64,000 nucleotides of DNA from Ruminiclostridium cellulolyticum H10. Its GTDB lineage: Bacteria > Bacillota > Clostridia > Acetivibrionales > DSM-1351. Position numbers and translations under genes: made by a program. Below are positions 1 through 7,668 of the stretch, piece by piece. How positions within the stretch are numbered: the stretch's first letter is position 1; each line of letters starts with the position of its first letter. The stretch lies in the NCBI RefSeq assembly GCF_000022065.1, contig NC_011898.1, positions 823,501 through 887,500 on the forward strand, read 5' to 3'. The notes beneath the pieces were generated by a model. The model did not search any database. It saw only the letters and a list, made by a program, of their open reading frames with translations, and was not told the DNA's origin.

Positions 1-432
1 GGAAAAGTATTAACGCAGGAAATGGCAAAGGAGCTGTCAAAGCAGGAACATCTGATACTTTTGTGCGGACATTATGAAGGTATAGATGAGCGTATAATCG
101 AAGAAATTATTGATGAAGAGATATCTATAGGTGATTATGTACTGACAGGCGGCGAGCTGCCGGCTATGGTGCTTATTGATTGTGTCAGCCGTCTTATACC
201 GGGAGTTTTGTCAACGGAAGGCTCTTTTAGTGATGAGTCACATTTCAACGGTTTATTGGAGTACCCTCAGTATACAAGACCCGCAGATTACAATGGAAAT
301 AAAGTTCCTGAAGTATTGCTTTCAGGACATCATGCAAATATTGAGAAATGGCGGATGCAGCAGTCATTGGACAGAACTAGGGATAAACGGCCTGATTTAT
401 TTAATAAATTGCCAAATAAAAATCTCTTATAG
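1..432 (+). CDS. trmD: tRNA (guanine37-N1)-methyltransferase TrmD, 3' part
   Basis: This is the C-terminal portion of TrmD, which methylates G37 of tRNAs from SAM and prevents +1 frameshifting. The open frame runs in from the left edge without a start, so the gene is 5'-truncated by the window; the ATG at 22 is internal. Visible family marks are the GHYEGIDER stretch and the SPOUT-knot segment [19 protein letters not shown], which forms the SAM pocket, followed by the C-terminal helical region ending in a KWR-x-QSLDRT-type sequence typical of TrmD. The next gene is rplS, the usual neighbour in Firmicutes (rimM-trmD-rplS). Identification is secure; only the missing N-terminus lies outside the window. 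Confidence 0.96.
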   Translation, partial: GKVLTQEMAKELSKQEHLILLCGHYEGIDERIIEEIIDEEISIGDYVLTGGELPAMVLIDCVSRLIPGVLSTEGSFSDESHFNGLLEYPQYTRPADYNGNKVPEVLLSGHHANIEKWRMQQSLDRTRDKRPDLFNKLPNKNLL

Positions 433-444
433 AAAGTTTTTACT

Positions 445-473
445 TTACAATATATAATTTCTTATGCTATAAT
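445..473 (+). promoter_or_regulatory. Candidate sigma-A promoter for rplS
   Basis: TTACAA (445-450), a 17-nt spacer and TATAAT (468-473), with an extended -10 TGC just before the hexamer. Predicted transcription start is near 480, which gives a leader of about 70 nt containing the hairpin described below. It suggests rplS can be transcribed apart from trmD. This is by eye from consensus only. Confidence 0.6.
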
Positions 474-494
474 ATCATACGTATGTAATACGGA

Positions 495-540
495 TGGTCC
501 TCTGCACTTATGATGCACGAACATCTATGAGAGGAAGGAG
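495..540 (+). promoter_or_regulatory. Putative L19 leader (ribosomal protein autoregulatory hairpin)
   Basis: The rplS leader folds into a hairpin with an outer stem TCCTC (498-502) / GAGGA (531-535) and an inner TGCA/TGCA pairing, and its 3' arm runs straight into the AGGAGG ribosome-binding site. Small leader hairpins preceding rplS are a known Firmicute class (L19 leader), thought to let L19 regulate its own synthesis. Placement, size and overlap with the Shine-Dalgarno fit that class. I matched position and fold, not a covariance model. Confidence 0.5.
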
Positions 541-549
541 GAAACAAAA

Positions 550-900
550 ATGGATATATTGAAGTCAATCGAAAATGAACAGATAAGAACTGACCTTCCT
601 AAATTGGAAATTGGTGATTTTATTAAGGTTCATGCTAAGATTAAGGAAGGAACCAGGGAAAGAATACAGGTATTCGAAGGTACTGTTATCGCCTTAAAAG
701 GTTCAGGATTAAAGGAAACTTTTACAGTTAGAAGAATATCCTACGGTGTAGGTGTTGAAAGAGTATTCCCTGTTAACTCACCAAGAGTCGACCGTATTGA
801 TGTGGTCAGAAAAGGTGTTGTTAGAAGAGCTAAGCTGTACTATCTCCGTGATAGAGTTGGTAAGGCTGCTAAAATTAAGGAAAAGCTTGACAGAAAGTAA
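550..900 (+). CDS. rplS: 50S ribosomal protein L19
   Basis: L19 sits at the 30S-50S interface of the ribosome. The 116-aa length is normal for the family. The core [19 protein letters not shown] and [18 protein letters not shown] segments are diagnostic, and the C-terminus is the usual Lys/Arg-rich [23 protein letters not shown] tail. The start is the ATG behind a strong GGAAGGAGG site about 8 nt upstream. The gene follows trmD and has its own promoter and leader candidate, and a perfect-stem terminator follows within 15 nt of the stop, so it may form a single-gene transcript as well as being cotranscribed with trmD. Confidence 0.98.
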
Positions 901-913
901 GTATGAGAGACAA

Positions 914-943
914 AAACCTAGGGATGACTGTCCCTAGGTTTTT
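914..943 (+). terminator. Rho-independent terminator after rplS
   Basis: Perfect 11-bp stem AAACCTAGGGA / TCCCTAGGTTT with a 6-nt loop, followed directly by a T run. It separates rplS from lepB. Confidence 0.9.
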
Positions 944-963
944 AGTTATATCATAAAACATAT

Positions 964-992
964 TTGAAAAAAGTGTTACATTTATATATAAT
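964..992 (+). promoter_or_regulatory. Candidate sigma-A promoter for lepB-rbgA
   Basis: TTGAAA (964-969), exactly 17 nt, TATAAT (987-992). Predicted start is near 999, about 57 nt before the lepB ATG. It lies just downstream of the rplS terminator, as expected for a new transcription unit. Confidence 0.7.
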
Positions 993-1055
993 AGTAACGT
1001 TCTAAATAGGATATTTGGAATTTGTGTTTACATAAATTATAAGGTGGTGTTTCTG

Positions 1056-1757
1056 ATGGAAAACCGAAATATTGATGATAAGGACCAATCAAACCTGGAA
1101 AATGTAAATGAAGAAAATAATGTAGAAGGTTCTGTTAGTGAAAATATTAAAGAAGAATCCGCTACAGCCAAAAAAAAGAACTCTGTAGGAAGAGAAATTT
1201 TTGAGTGGTTTCTGGTTATTGTAGCAGCGTTGGTTATCTCAATGGTAATAAAGGCCTTTGTATTTTCAACCTATAAGGTTAATATGGTATCAATGGAGAA
1301 TACACTTTATGAAGGTCATAATGTAATAGTATATAAGACAGGCTATTTTTTCAGTCAGCCAAAGCATGAGCAGATTATAGTTTTTACACATGAAGAAGGT
1401 CAGTTTAAAGGCTTGCTTAAATATTTGCCTGTAGCAAACCCCGGAGAAGTTGATTATATAAAGAGAGTAATCGGATTGCCGGGAGATGAAATTGACATCA
1501 GGGATGGTTACGTTTGGAGAAAATCATCGGGAGATAAGGATTTTATCAAGTTAGATGAACCATATGCAAGGGGACTTACAGACTCACATGGAATGCAGCT
1601 TCCCTATAAAGTTCCTGAGGATAAGTTATTTGTAATGGGCGATAATAGGGAACAGAGCCTTGATTCGAGACAAATAGGTCCGGTTGATATCGATTCTGTC
1701 ATAGGACACGCTGTATTAAGGATATGGCCCTTTTCAAAATTTGGAGGGTTAAAATAA
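1056..1757 (+). CDS. lepB: Signal peptidase I
   Basis: Type I signal peptidase, a membrane serine protease that cleaves signal peptides from Sec-exported proteins, which here would include the many cellulosomal enzymes nearby. The acidic, Asn-rich cytoplasmic N-terminus (about 50 residues) is followed by one membrane segment (FLVIVAALVISMVIKAFVF). Then come the catalytic serine box (MVSMENTL), the lysine box (VDYIKRVIGLPGDEI) and the GDNREQSLDSRQIGPV box. The ATG at 1056 is preferred because the AAGGTGG site lies about 8 nt ahead; GTG codons at 1044 and 1047 lie on or next to that site. The rbgA start follows after 27 nt, so the two are probably cotranscribed. Single-TM architecture matches the Gram-positive SipS type. 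Confidence 0.95.
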   Translation: MENRNIDDKDQSNLENVNEENNVEGSVSENIKEESATAKKKNSVGREIFEWFLVIVAALVISMVIKAFVFSTYKVNMVSMENTLYEGHNVIVYKTGYFFSQPKHEQIIVFTHEEGQFKGLLKYLPVANPGEVDYIKRVIGLPGDEIDIRDGYVWRKSSGDKDFIKLDEPYARGLTDSHGMQLPYKVPEDKLFVMGDNREQSLDSRQIGPVDIDSVIGHAVLRIWPFSKFGGLK

Positions 1758-1784
1758 CATAACTTCATATACAAAGGAGAAATT

Positions 1785-2663
1785 ATGAACATTCAATGGT
1801 TTCCGGGGCATATGGCAAAAACAAGAAGGTTGATAGCCGAGAATTTAAAACTGGTTGATGTTATTATTGAGCTTCTTGATGCAAGAATACCATTTAGCAG
1901 CAGAAATCCTGAAATTAATTCATTAATAAAAAACAAGCCTAGACTGGTTGCTTTCAATAAATCTGATCTTGCAGATGAGAGAATATCAAGACAGTGGATA
2001 AAGTGGTATGCTGATCAGGGAATTGATTGTATTCTCATTAATTCTATTAATGGCAAAGGGCTTAACGAAATTAAAGCCAAGGCTAGGGAATTAATGTTTG
2101 AAAAAATAGAGCGTAACAGGGCAAAGGGAAAGCTTTTTACACCTGTCAGAACTATGGTTGTAGGAATTCCAAATGTAGGTAAGTCATCATTTATAAACAA
2201 AATTGTTGGGAAGGCAACAGCGGTTACCGGTGACAGACCCGGAGTAACCAGAGGGAAGCAGTGGATTCGTATTAGCTCAGAAATGGAGCTTCTTGATACT
2301 CCGGGTATACTCTGGCCGAAGTTTGAAGACCAGGAGGTCGGTATGAATCTGGCTTTTACCGGAGCTATAAAGGATGACATAATGGACACAGGGGAAGTTG
2401 CTATGGCACTTCTCTACAGGCTCTCTAAAACATATAATAACGAGCTTTGTACTCGTTTCAAGCTAGAACCTGAGTCTATAAATGGCATGGAGCCTCTAGA
2501 ATTATTGGAAACGGTTGGACGAAAAAGAGGTTGTATTATCTCAAAAGGCGAGATAGATTACTCGAGAATTTCAGCAATAGTACTGGATGAATTCAGGGGA
2601 GGAAAAATTGGACGAATAACCCTTGAAAAGCCAGGTGACAGAGCTGAAACAATGACTGAATAA
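1785..2663 (+). CDS. rbgA: Ribosome biogenesis GTPase RbgA (YlqF)
   Basis: RbgA is a circularly permuted GTPase needed for a late step of 50S subunit assembly. The permutation is visible: the NKSD (G4) motif near residue 45 precedes the P-loop GIPNVGKSS (around 125) and the DTPG G3 motif. The C-terminal helical domain that binds rRNA follows. Length 292 aa is close to the Bacillus protein. It starts with the family's typical QWFPGHMAK motif, itself part of the conserved N-terminus, behind an AAAGGAG site. It is the distal gene of the lepB unit and ends in a strong terminator. Confidence 0.97.
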   Translation: MNIQWFPGHMAKTRRLIAENLKLVDVIIELLDARIPFSSRNPEINSLIKNKPRLVAFNKSDLADERISRQWIKWYADQGIDCILINSINGKGLNEIKAKARELMFEKIERNRAKGKLFTPVRTMVVGIPNVGKSSFINKIVGKATAVTGDRPGVTRGKQWIRISSEMELLDTPGILWPKFEDQEVGMNLAFTGAIKDDIMDTGEVAMALLYRLSKTYNNELCTRFKLEPESINGMEPLELLETVGRKRGCIISKGEIDYSRISAIVLDEFRGGKIGRITLEKPGDRAETMTE

Positions 2664-2667
2664 AACT

Positions 2668-2697
2668 AAAAAGGTTGTCCTTCGGGGCAGCCTTTTT
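2668..2697 (+). terminator. Rho-independent terminator after rbgA
   Basis: Eleven-pair stem (AAAGGTTGTCC / GGGCAGCCTTT, with G-U pairs) closed by a TTCG tetraloop and followed by Ts. An ATG at 2698 directly in the tail is in frame with rnhB but is not a plausible start. Confidence 0.9.
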
Positions 2698-2790
2698 ATG
2701 CCAAAAGCCATTATTTATAACACTAGTTATAACAAATATTATATAATAAGTAAATGTATTAATTATTTGGACATATTGGAGCTGAAAAAA

Positions 2791-3558
2791 ATGGGAACTT
2801 TAACACTTAAACAAATTCAGGAGGAGGCTCAAAAGCTATCAATTCAGGAAGCTATTGAGTACTTGTCAACTTTACATAGCACCGGTTTTAAAGTAGATAA
2901 ATTGTTGGAAAAATACTACAGATTAAAAAACAAGCATGATAGGGAAATGGAACGACTGCAAAAAATGCTTTCTTTTGAAAGACAAGCTATAAGCGAAGGA
3001 TTTAACTATATTGCAGGCGTTGATGAAGCAGGACGTGGCCCTCTGGCTGGGCCTGTAGTTGCGGCTGCTGTTGTTTTACCTAATGGATTGACGATAGAAG
3101 GTATAAATGATTCAAAAAAACTTTCAGAGAGCCAAAGAGAAAAATTGTTTAGCGAAATAAAAGAAAAGGCCCTTTCTTATGGGATTTCGGTCATTGATGA
3201 AAAGTACATAGACGAGGTAAATATTTTAAATGCAACAAAAAGGGCAATGACAGAAGCCTTGAGTCAACTTGAACCGACCGCTGACTGCATTCTTTTGGAT
3301 GCCGTAAGACTTGATAATATCAGTACAAAGCAGGTTCCTATTATAAAGGGAGATAGTCTGAGTCTGTCCATTGCAGCAGCTTCAATACTTGCAAAGGTTA
3401 CAAGAGACAGGCTTTTAACAGAATATGATGCAAAATATCCCCAATACGGGTTTGCTGCTCACAAGGGTTACGGAACTCCCCAACATATTTCTGCTATTAA
3501 AAAATTCGGTCTTTGTCCGATACATAGATTAAGCTTTGTAAAAAATTTCGTGGAGTAA
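2791..3558 (+). CDS. rnhB: Ribonuclease HII
   Basis: RNase HII cleaves the RNA strand of RNA-DNA hybrids and removes ribonucleotides misincorporated in DNA. The catalytic DE pair is in GVDEAGRGPLAGPVV, further acidic residues are in NDSKKLS and LLDAVRL, and the SIAAASILAKVTRD motif is complete. The frame is open back to an ATG at 2698, but that codon lies in the terminator tail. The ATG at 2791 has GGAG 9 nt upstream and gives 255 aa, matching family length including the N-terminal helical extension (about 60 residues) seen in Bacillus-type enzymes. Its position after rbgA is the conserved Firmicute order. Confidence 0.95.
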   Translation: MGTLTLKQIQEEAQKLSIQEAIEYLSTLHSTGFKVDKLLEKYYRLKNKHDREMERLQKMLSFERQAISEGFNYIAGVDEAGRGPLAGPVVAAAVVLPNGLTIEGINDSKKLSESQREKLFSEIKEKALSYGISVIDEKYIDEVNILNATKRAMTEALSQLEPTADCILLDAVRLDNISTKQVPIIKGDSLSLSIAAASILAKVTRDRLLTEYDAKYPQYGFAAHKGYGTPQHISAIKKFGLCPIHRLSFVKNFVE

Positions 3559-3614
3559 TAAATATTCTTCAGAGATTTGCATAGCAATTTATTGTATGGC
3601 TGGAGGATAAGAGA

Positions 3615-5393
3615 TTGAGAATAGATGGGTTAGCAGCAGGTCAAATAAATATTTCAAATAATAATACCGATATACTGAACAAGCTTAAACCGGGAGACGT
3701 AATCAGGGCACAAATACTTAAAAACAGCGGAGAAGAGCTCACCATAAAGCTTTCAGACAGTTCTGAGGTACACGCAAATGCCTTGACTACGATAAATGCA
3801 AAAGAAGGAGAATTTGTCAACTTCGTTTTTAAGGGAACAGAGGGTGGAAAGCTTGTTCTTGAGTCATTAGGCACTAATGTGACACAGTCTGTCAATGAAA
3901 CACTTGTAAATGCAAAAAATGTATTAACATCTCTTTTGCTTCCTTTGAGCGATGAAAACATAGAAATGGCAATGTCATTGTTGAAACAAAATGTCCCTGT
4001 AACAAAAGAAACCTTGTTACAGATGACGGATTTAATAAATGACCGTAAAGGACTAAAAGCAGACACAGCTGCTTTTAGTATAGCATCTAAATTGACAGAT
4101 GATATGAATAACATAGAAAAGCTTCAAAATTTGCTTTCCGGACGTCTTAAAATAACTGACAATATTAGTGGGTTGGTTAAACTTATAGAGAATGCAGGAA
4201 CTACAGAAACCCCTAAAACGGCTGAAGAAATCGTTAATAGACTTGCAATTCTCATAAGGGAAAACAATGAAAATGTACCTGTAAAGACCTCCGTTATAAA
4301 TAATCTGCTTGAAAAGCTTTGTTCAGAAATTAAAACAAAGTTTGGAAGTGCTGAGGGTATCGTTCAAGGGGCCAATATAAACATTAATTCTGCTAAAAAA
4401 TCAGGAGCAGCACTTTTGATTGGGGACAACTCTACTTCAAATATTAAAACATTACAAGAAAAAGGAGCACAAAGTTCTGCTACAACGGTAAATACATCAA
4501 ATATTCACAACAGTCAGGCTAAAACTGACACTATCATTAATACTAATACACTACTTGCAGAAAATACTATTCAAACACCTCTTTCAAAGGCTGATCTGCC
4601 AATACTAAAAGAACTAAGAACCCAACTACAGCTTGTTGCAGGTGAACAAAAGCTTACCCAAGAACAATTTACAGCTGTAAAATATATTGCCAAGGAAATT
4701 AATAATGCTATTGAAAAAATAGGATTAAGACAGCTGGAACTGGATAACTTTAAGTTTGATACAGGAAAGCAGCGAATAATGGAGGAGGCGGTAAATACTC
4801 TTAAAAGTCTTATTGTCAGAATAGACCATCGCAATAGTGACGATATTAATCCCGTAAGACTTTATAAGGACTTGGACAGCTCCTTGATAGTGGTAAAAAA
4901 TGCCATGCAGCACTTACCTTCTGTAGTTAGGGAAGCAGCGGTAAACATAGTCAATAATCTGGAAAGTAATGTAAATTTTATAAACCAGCTAAATAATTAC
5001 AGCTCATATGTTCAGCTTCCTTTGAGCATATTCAATAAAAACACTACCGGTGAGCTTTACATGCTAAAAAAAGGCTCAAAGGCAAGAAAGCTTGATCCTT
5101 CGAATTTAACGATTCTTCTTTCCTTAGAAACTAACAATATCGGAAGGATAGATACCTTATTAAGTATTAAAGAAAAAGATGTCAGCACCAATTTCAGACT
5201 TGAAGACAGTGGAGTTTTCAATATACTGAAAGACAGCCACAAGATGCTGTACAATTCCCTCCTGGAAAAGGGTTACAGGTTAGTAGATTTCACTTACAAG
5301 GTTTTAGAAGATCCTATCAGCATTGTAAATTTTGAAGAAGAAGCAAAAAAAGAGTTTATTAAAACGCCAAATAACATAGATATTTTAGTGTAA
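3615..5393 (+). CDS. FliK-like (Flg_hook domain) protein, YlqG type
   Basis: A 592-aa protein starting at a TTG with TGGAGG 8 nt upstream. The N-terminal 90 residues are a beta-rich module (KPGDVIRAQILKNSGEELTIKL). The middle is low-complexity, Asn/Thr-rich and helical. The C-terminal 120 residues (VQLPLSIFNKNTTGELYML, then a segment ending in GYRLVDFTYKV) look like the C-terminal domain of flagellar hook-length control proteins. In Bacillus the same place between rnhB and the FlhB-tail gene is held by ylqG, so position and fold agree. No flagellar genes are in the window, so a flagellar role is unproven; the assignment rests on synteny and a weak domain resemblance. Confidence 0.7.
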   Translation: MRIDGLAAGQINISNNNTDILNKLKPGDVIRAQILKNSGEELTIKLSDSSEVHANALTTINAKEGEFVNFVFKGTEGGKLVLESLGTNVTQSVNETLVNAKNVLTSLLLPLSDENIEMAMSLLKQNVPVTKETLLQMTDLINDRKGLKADTAAFSIASKLTDDMNNIEKLQNLLSGRLKITDNISGLVKLIENAGTTETPKTAEEIVNRLAILIRENNENVPVKTSVINNLLEKLCSEIKTKFGSAEGIVQGANININSAKKSGAALLIGDNSTSNIKTLQEKGAQSSATTVNTSNIHNSQAKTDTIINTNTLLAENTIQTPLSKADLPILKELRTQLQLVAGEQKLTQEQFTAVKYIAKEINNAIEKIGLRQLELDNFKFDTGKQRIMEEAVNTLKSLIVRIDHRNSDDINPVRLYKDLDSSLIVVKNAMQHLPSVVREAAVNIVNNLESNVNFINQLNNYSSYVQLPLSIFNKNTTGELYMLKKGSKARKLDPSNLTILLSLETNNIGRIDTLLSIKEKDVSTNFRLEDSGVFNILKDSHKMLYNSLLEKGYRLVDFTYKVLEDPISIVNFEEEAKKEFIKTPNNIDILV

Positions 5394-5433
5394 ATACAGC
5401 AACAACAAAAATATGAATGGTGGAGATGCTTGT

Positions 5434-5730
5434 TTGAAGGAAAATAACGAAAAAAAACAAATTAAACATGCAGCAGCCCTGCAATATTCACCTGATACTG
5501 ATTCGGCTCCTAAAATAGTTGCGGCGGGCAAGGGGCAAATAGCAGAGAGAATTATTCAGAAGGCACAGGAAACTAATGTTCCATTATATCAGGACAGTAA
5601 TCTTGCTCAAACCCTTTCGTCTTTGTGTATAGGGGATGAAATTCCTCCGGAAATATATGAAGTGGTAGCAGAGATACTTATTTTTATAGGCTGTGTGGAT
5701 GAAAGCTATGGAGATTTGTACGATGACTGA
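5434..5730 (+). CDS. FlhB C-terminal-domain homologue (YlqH type)
   Basis: About 98 aa resembling only the cytoplasmic tail of FlhB/YscU export-switch proteins: AAALQYSPDTDSAPKIVAAGKG, then AERIIQKAQETNVPLYQDSNLAQTL and a closing helix. The autocleavage NPTH motif of FlhB is replaced by TDSAPK, so self-cleavage is not expected, and there are no membrane helices. A TTG at 5434 with GGTGGAG 8 nt upstream is preferred; an ATG at 5413 lacks a ribosome-binding site. It follows the FliK-like gene and overlaps yraN, as ylqH does in Bacillus. Function is unknown; pairing with a FliK-like partner is suggestive of a retained substrate-switch-like interaction. Confidence 0.8.
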   Translation: MKENNEKKQIKHAAALQYSPDTDSAPKIVAAGKGQIAERIIQKAQETNVPLYQDSNLAQTLSSLCIGDEIPPEIYEVVAEILIFIGCVDESYGDLYDD

Positions 5731-6103
5731 TACAAATAAAAGGGAAATTGGAGCAATAGGTGAGAAGGAAGCTGCGGAATTTCTTCAGAGAAACGGTTAC
5801 ACTATTCTGAAAACAAATTACAGGGCTGGACGTTTGGGTGAAATAGATATAATTGCCAATGAAAATGAATACATTTGTTTTGTAGAGGTGAAAACTAGGA
5901 GAACAAATACATTCGGTACACCCGGTGAAGCAGTGACCCGGATAAAACAACAGAAGATACGCCAAATAGCCACTATCTACCTCAAAAACACAAGAAAAAT
6001 GGATACTAAAGTCAGATTTGATGTTATTGAAATATTAATGGATAAAACGAAGGCAAGTACAAATAGCGTAAAAAGTATAAACCTTATAAAAGACGCCTTT
6101 TAA
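5723..6103 (+). CDS. yraN: YraN family protein (UPF0102, predicted nuclease fold)
   Basis: A 126-aa member of the UPF0102/YraN family with a restriction-endonuclease-like core. The conserved order is present: GEKEAAEFLQRNGYTIL, then NYRAGRLGEIDIIA, then FVEVKTRR (D...EVK acidic-lysine motif) and the RIKQQKIRQIA helix. The ATG at 5723 overlaps the end of the upstream gene by 8 nt and has GGAG 9 nt upstream inside that gene, indicating translational coupling. An in-frame ATG at 5693 would give a longer overlap without better signals. The rnhB-yraN neighbourhood is common in many bacteria. Biochemical role is not established. Confidence 0.9.
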   Translation: MTDTNKREIGAIGEKEAAEFLQRNGYTILKTNYRAGRLGEIDIIANENEYICFVEVKTRRTNTFGTPGEAVTRIKQQKIRQIATIYLKNTRKMDTKVRFDVIEILMDKTKASTNSVKSINLIKDAF

Positions 6104-6144
6104 TTAAGTAAGAAATTTAAATTATAAAAAATGGAGATGACAGC

Positions 6145-7083
6145 ATGATTTTTGTTGATGCACATTGTGATACCATTACAACTATAATGAAAACAGGCGA
6201 AGCCTTGAAAAACAATAAGGGTCATATTGATTTGGACAGATTAAAAAAGTATGAAAGCTTTGTTCAGTTCTTTGCGGCATTTATTGCTCCTGAACAGGCA
6301 AAAATGGGAGCTTTAAGGCGGACACTTGATATCATAGATAAACTTTACAGAGAAATTGAAATTAATAAGAACGATATTATGTTATGTCGTAATTACAACG
6401 ATATAGTAAATGCAATAAATAGTAGTAAAGTAGCTGCAGTTTTAACCATTGAGGGCGGGGAAGCACTTGAGGGAAGTTTATCTGTATTGCGTATTCTCTA
6501 TCAACTGGGTGTAAGGGCAATAACTCTTACTTGGAACTTCAGAAACCAGATTGCTGACGGTGTAGCTGACTCTGTTACAAATGGAGGTCTTACACCCTTC
6601 GGCAGGGAAGTAGTTGCTGAGATGAACAGACTGGGAATGATGGTAGATGTATCCCACATATCGGAAGCGGGATTTTGGGATGTAATAAATCTTTCGTCGG
6701 CACCGATAATAGCTTCGCATTCCAATGCAAAGAAGATTTGTGCTCACAAGAGAAACTTAACCGACGAACAGCTTCTTGCATTGAAAAAAAACGGTGGCGT
6801 AACAGGCTTAAACCTTTATTCTGATTTTATAGAAAATGAGGGTAAGGCTGAAATGAAGCATGTCATAGCTCACATTGAACATATTATAGGACTTACTGGA
6901 GAGGATACTCTGGGACTAGGAGCTGATTTTGACGGTATAGATAAAACGCCTTCAGGACTTGAAGGAGTACAGTGCTTAACCAATTTAATAAATGAACTGC
7001 TTAGACTTAATTACAGCGAAACACTAATAAACAAAATAGCAGGAGAAAATTTTCTTCGAGTTATAAAAACAGTAGCTAAGTAA
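6145..7083 (+). CDS. Membrane dipeptidase, peptidase family M19
   Basis: Zinc dipeptidase of the renal dipeptidase family (312 aa), which hydrolyses dipeptides, often including those with a D-residue at the second position. Metal ligands are visible in VDAHCDT near the N-terminus, the EGGEAL segment, and SHSNAKKICAHKRN, with a late conserved GLGADFDGID. There is no signal peptide, so despite the family name it is predicted to be cytoplasmic. A GGAG site precedes the ATG. It is 41 nt downstream of yraN and may share the transcript; a hairpin follows the stop. The physiological substrate cannot be told from sequence. Confidence 0.92.
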   Translation: MIFVDAHCDTITTIMKTGEALKNNKGHIDLDRLKKYESFVQFFAAFIAPEQAKMGALRRTLDIIDKLYREIEINKNDIMLCRNYNDIVNAINSSKVAAVLTIEGGEALEGSLSVLRILYQLGVRAITLTWNFRNQIADGVADSVTNGGLTPFGREVVAEMNRLGMMVDVSHISEAGFWDVINLSSAPIIASHSNAKKICAHKRNLTDEQLLALKKNGGVTGLNLYSDFIENEGKAEMKHVIAHIEHIIGLTGEDTLGLGADFDGIDKTPSGLEGVQCLTNLINELLRLNYSETLINKIAGENFLRVIKTVAK

Positions 7084-7095
7084 TAAACAATTTAC

Positions 7096-7140
7096 AAGCC
7101 GCTAATCTCAATATGACAGGAAGGTGAGTATTAGCGGCTT
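7096..7140 (+). terminator. Hairpin, probable terminator after the M19 dipeptidase
   Basis: Stem AAGCCGCTAAT / ATTAGCGGCTT (11 bp) with a 23-nt loop, then an AT-rich tail without a clean T run. Likely transcript end of the housekeeping block. Confidence 0.6.
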
Positions 7141-7189
7141 ATAATATTATTTTTGAAAATGCCCACTTGACGGCATTAGGTTTGATGTG

Positions 7190-7214
7190 GAAGCCTGAGG
7201 GCTTCATTGTTTTT
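7190..7214 (+). terminator. Second terminator-like hairpin
   Basis: GAAGCC / GGCTTC six-base stem with a TGAG loop followed by a T-rich tail. It lies in the 585-nt gap between the dipeptidase and the aminotransferase, upstream of the gene remnant. Confidence 0.45.
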
Positions 7215-7255
7215 AAACATGGAGGGTTGCTTTTAATACTTCTGTTTCCAGCTGA

Positions 7256-7363
7256 TTTAGCCTCTCAAATTTAGGCACAGGTTACGCTGGCACCTATGTA
7301 ACAGTACCTATCGGATACTATGTCTGTATCATCATTCTGGTTTACATAAATAAGAATCTATAA
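7256..7363 (+). pseudogene. Possible C-terminal remnant of a membrane protein
   Basis: A 35-codon open frame between a TGA and a TAA with no start codon or ribosome-binding site. It reads through GTYVTVPIGYYVCIIILVY and ends in INKNL: a hydrophobic helix with a short basic tail, as at the C-terminus of a transporter. Length is too short to name a family. It could equally be chance coding in AT-rich DNA. The rest of this gap (7364-7590) shows nothing I can assign. Confidence 0.25.
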
Positions 7364-7593
7364 ATTATTATACAAATCAAGCAAAGTATTGTCAATTAAC
7401 TCAGAGCTTGTAATTAATGTTAGTACTATTCTTAAAAACTTACAGCAGTAAAAGCTTTCTATTGCAATATTTCAATACTAAAGGCAATTGCAAATTAACT
7501 GCAGTTTATATATTTGATTCTTGCATATTTATTTTAAAAAGTCTTTTAAAAATAAAACAGTTCACACTTTTTGAATAAAAAAGAACATAAAAC

Positions 7594-7622
7594 TTGCAAA
7601 TGATAATAATATGTATTAGAAT
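7594..7622 (+). promoter_or_regulatory. Candidate promoter for the aminotransferase
   Basis: TTGCAA (7594-7599), 17-nt spacer, TAGAAT (7617-7622); predicted start about 40 nt before the ATG at 7669. Confidence 0.45.
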
Positions 7623-7668
7623 TGATATTGATTCAATATAGGTCAAAATGGCAATCGGAGGAGATAGA

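Noticed and set aside
2698..2790. N-terminal extension of RNase HII from an ATG at 2698
   Set aside because: That ATG lies in the terminator tail of rbgA; the ATG at 2791 has a proper GGAG and gives family length.
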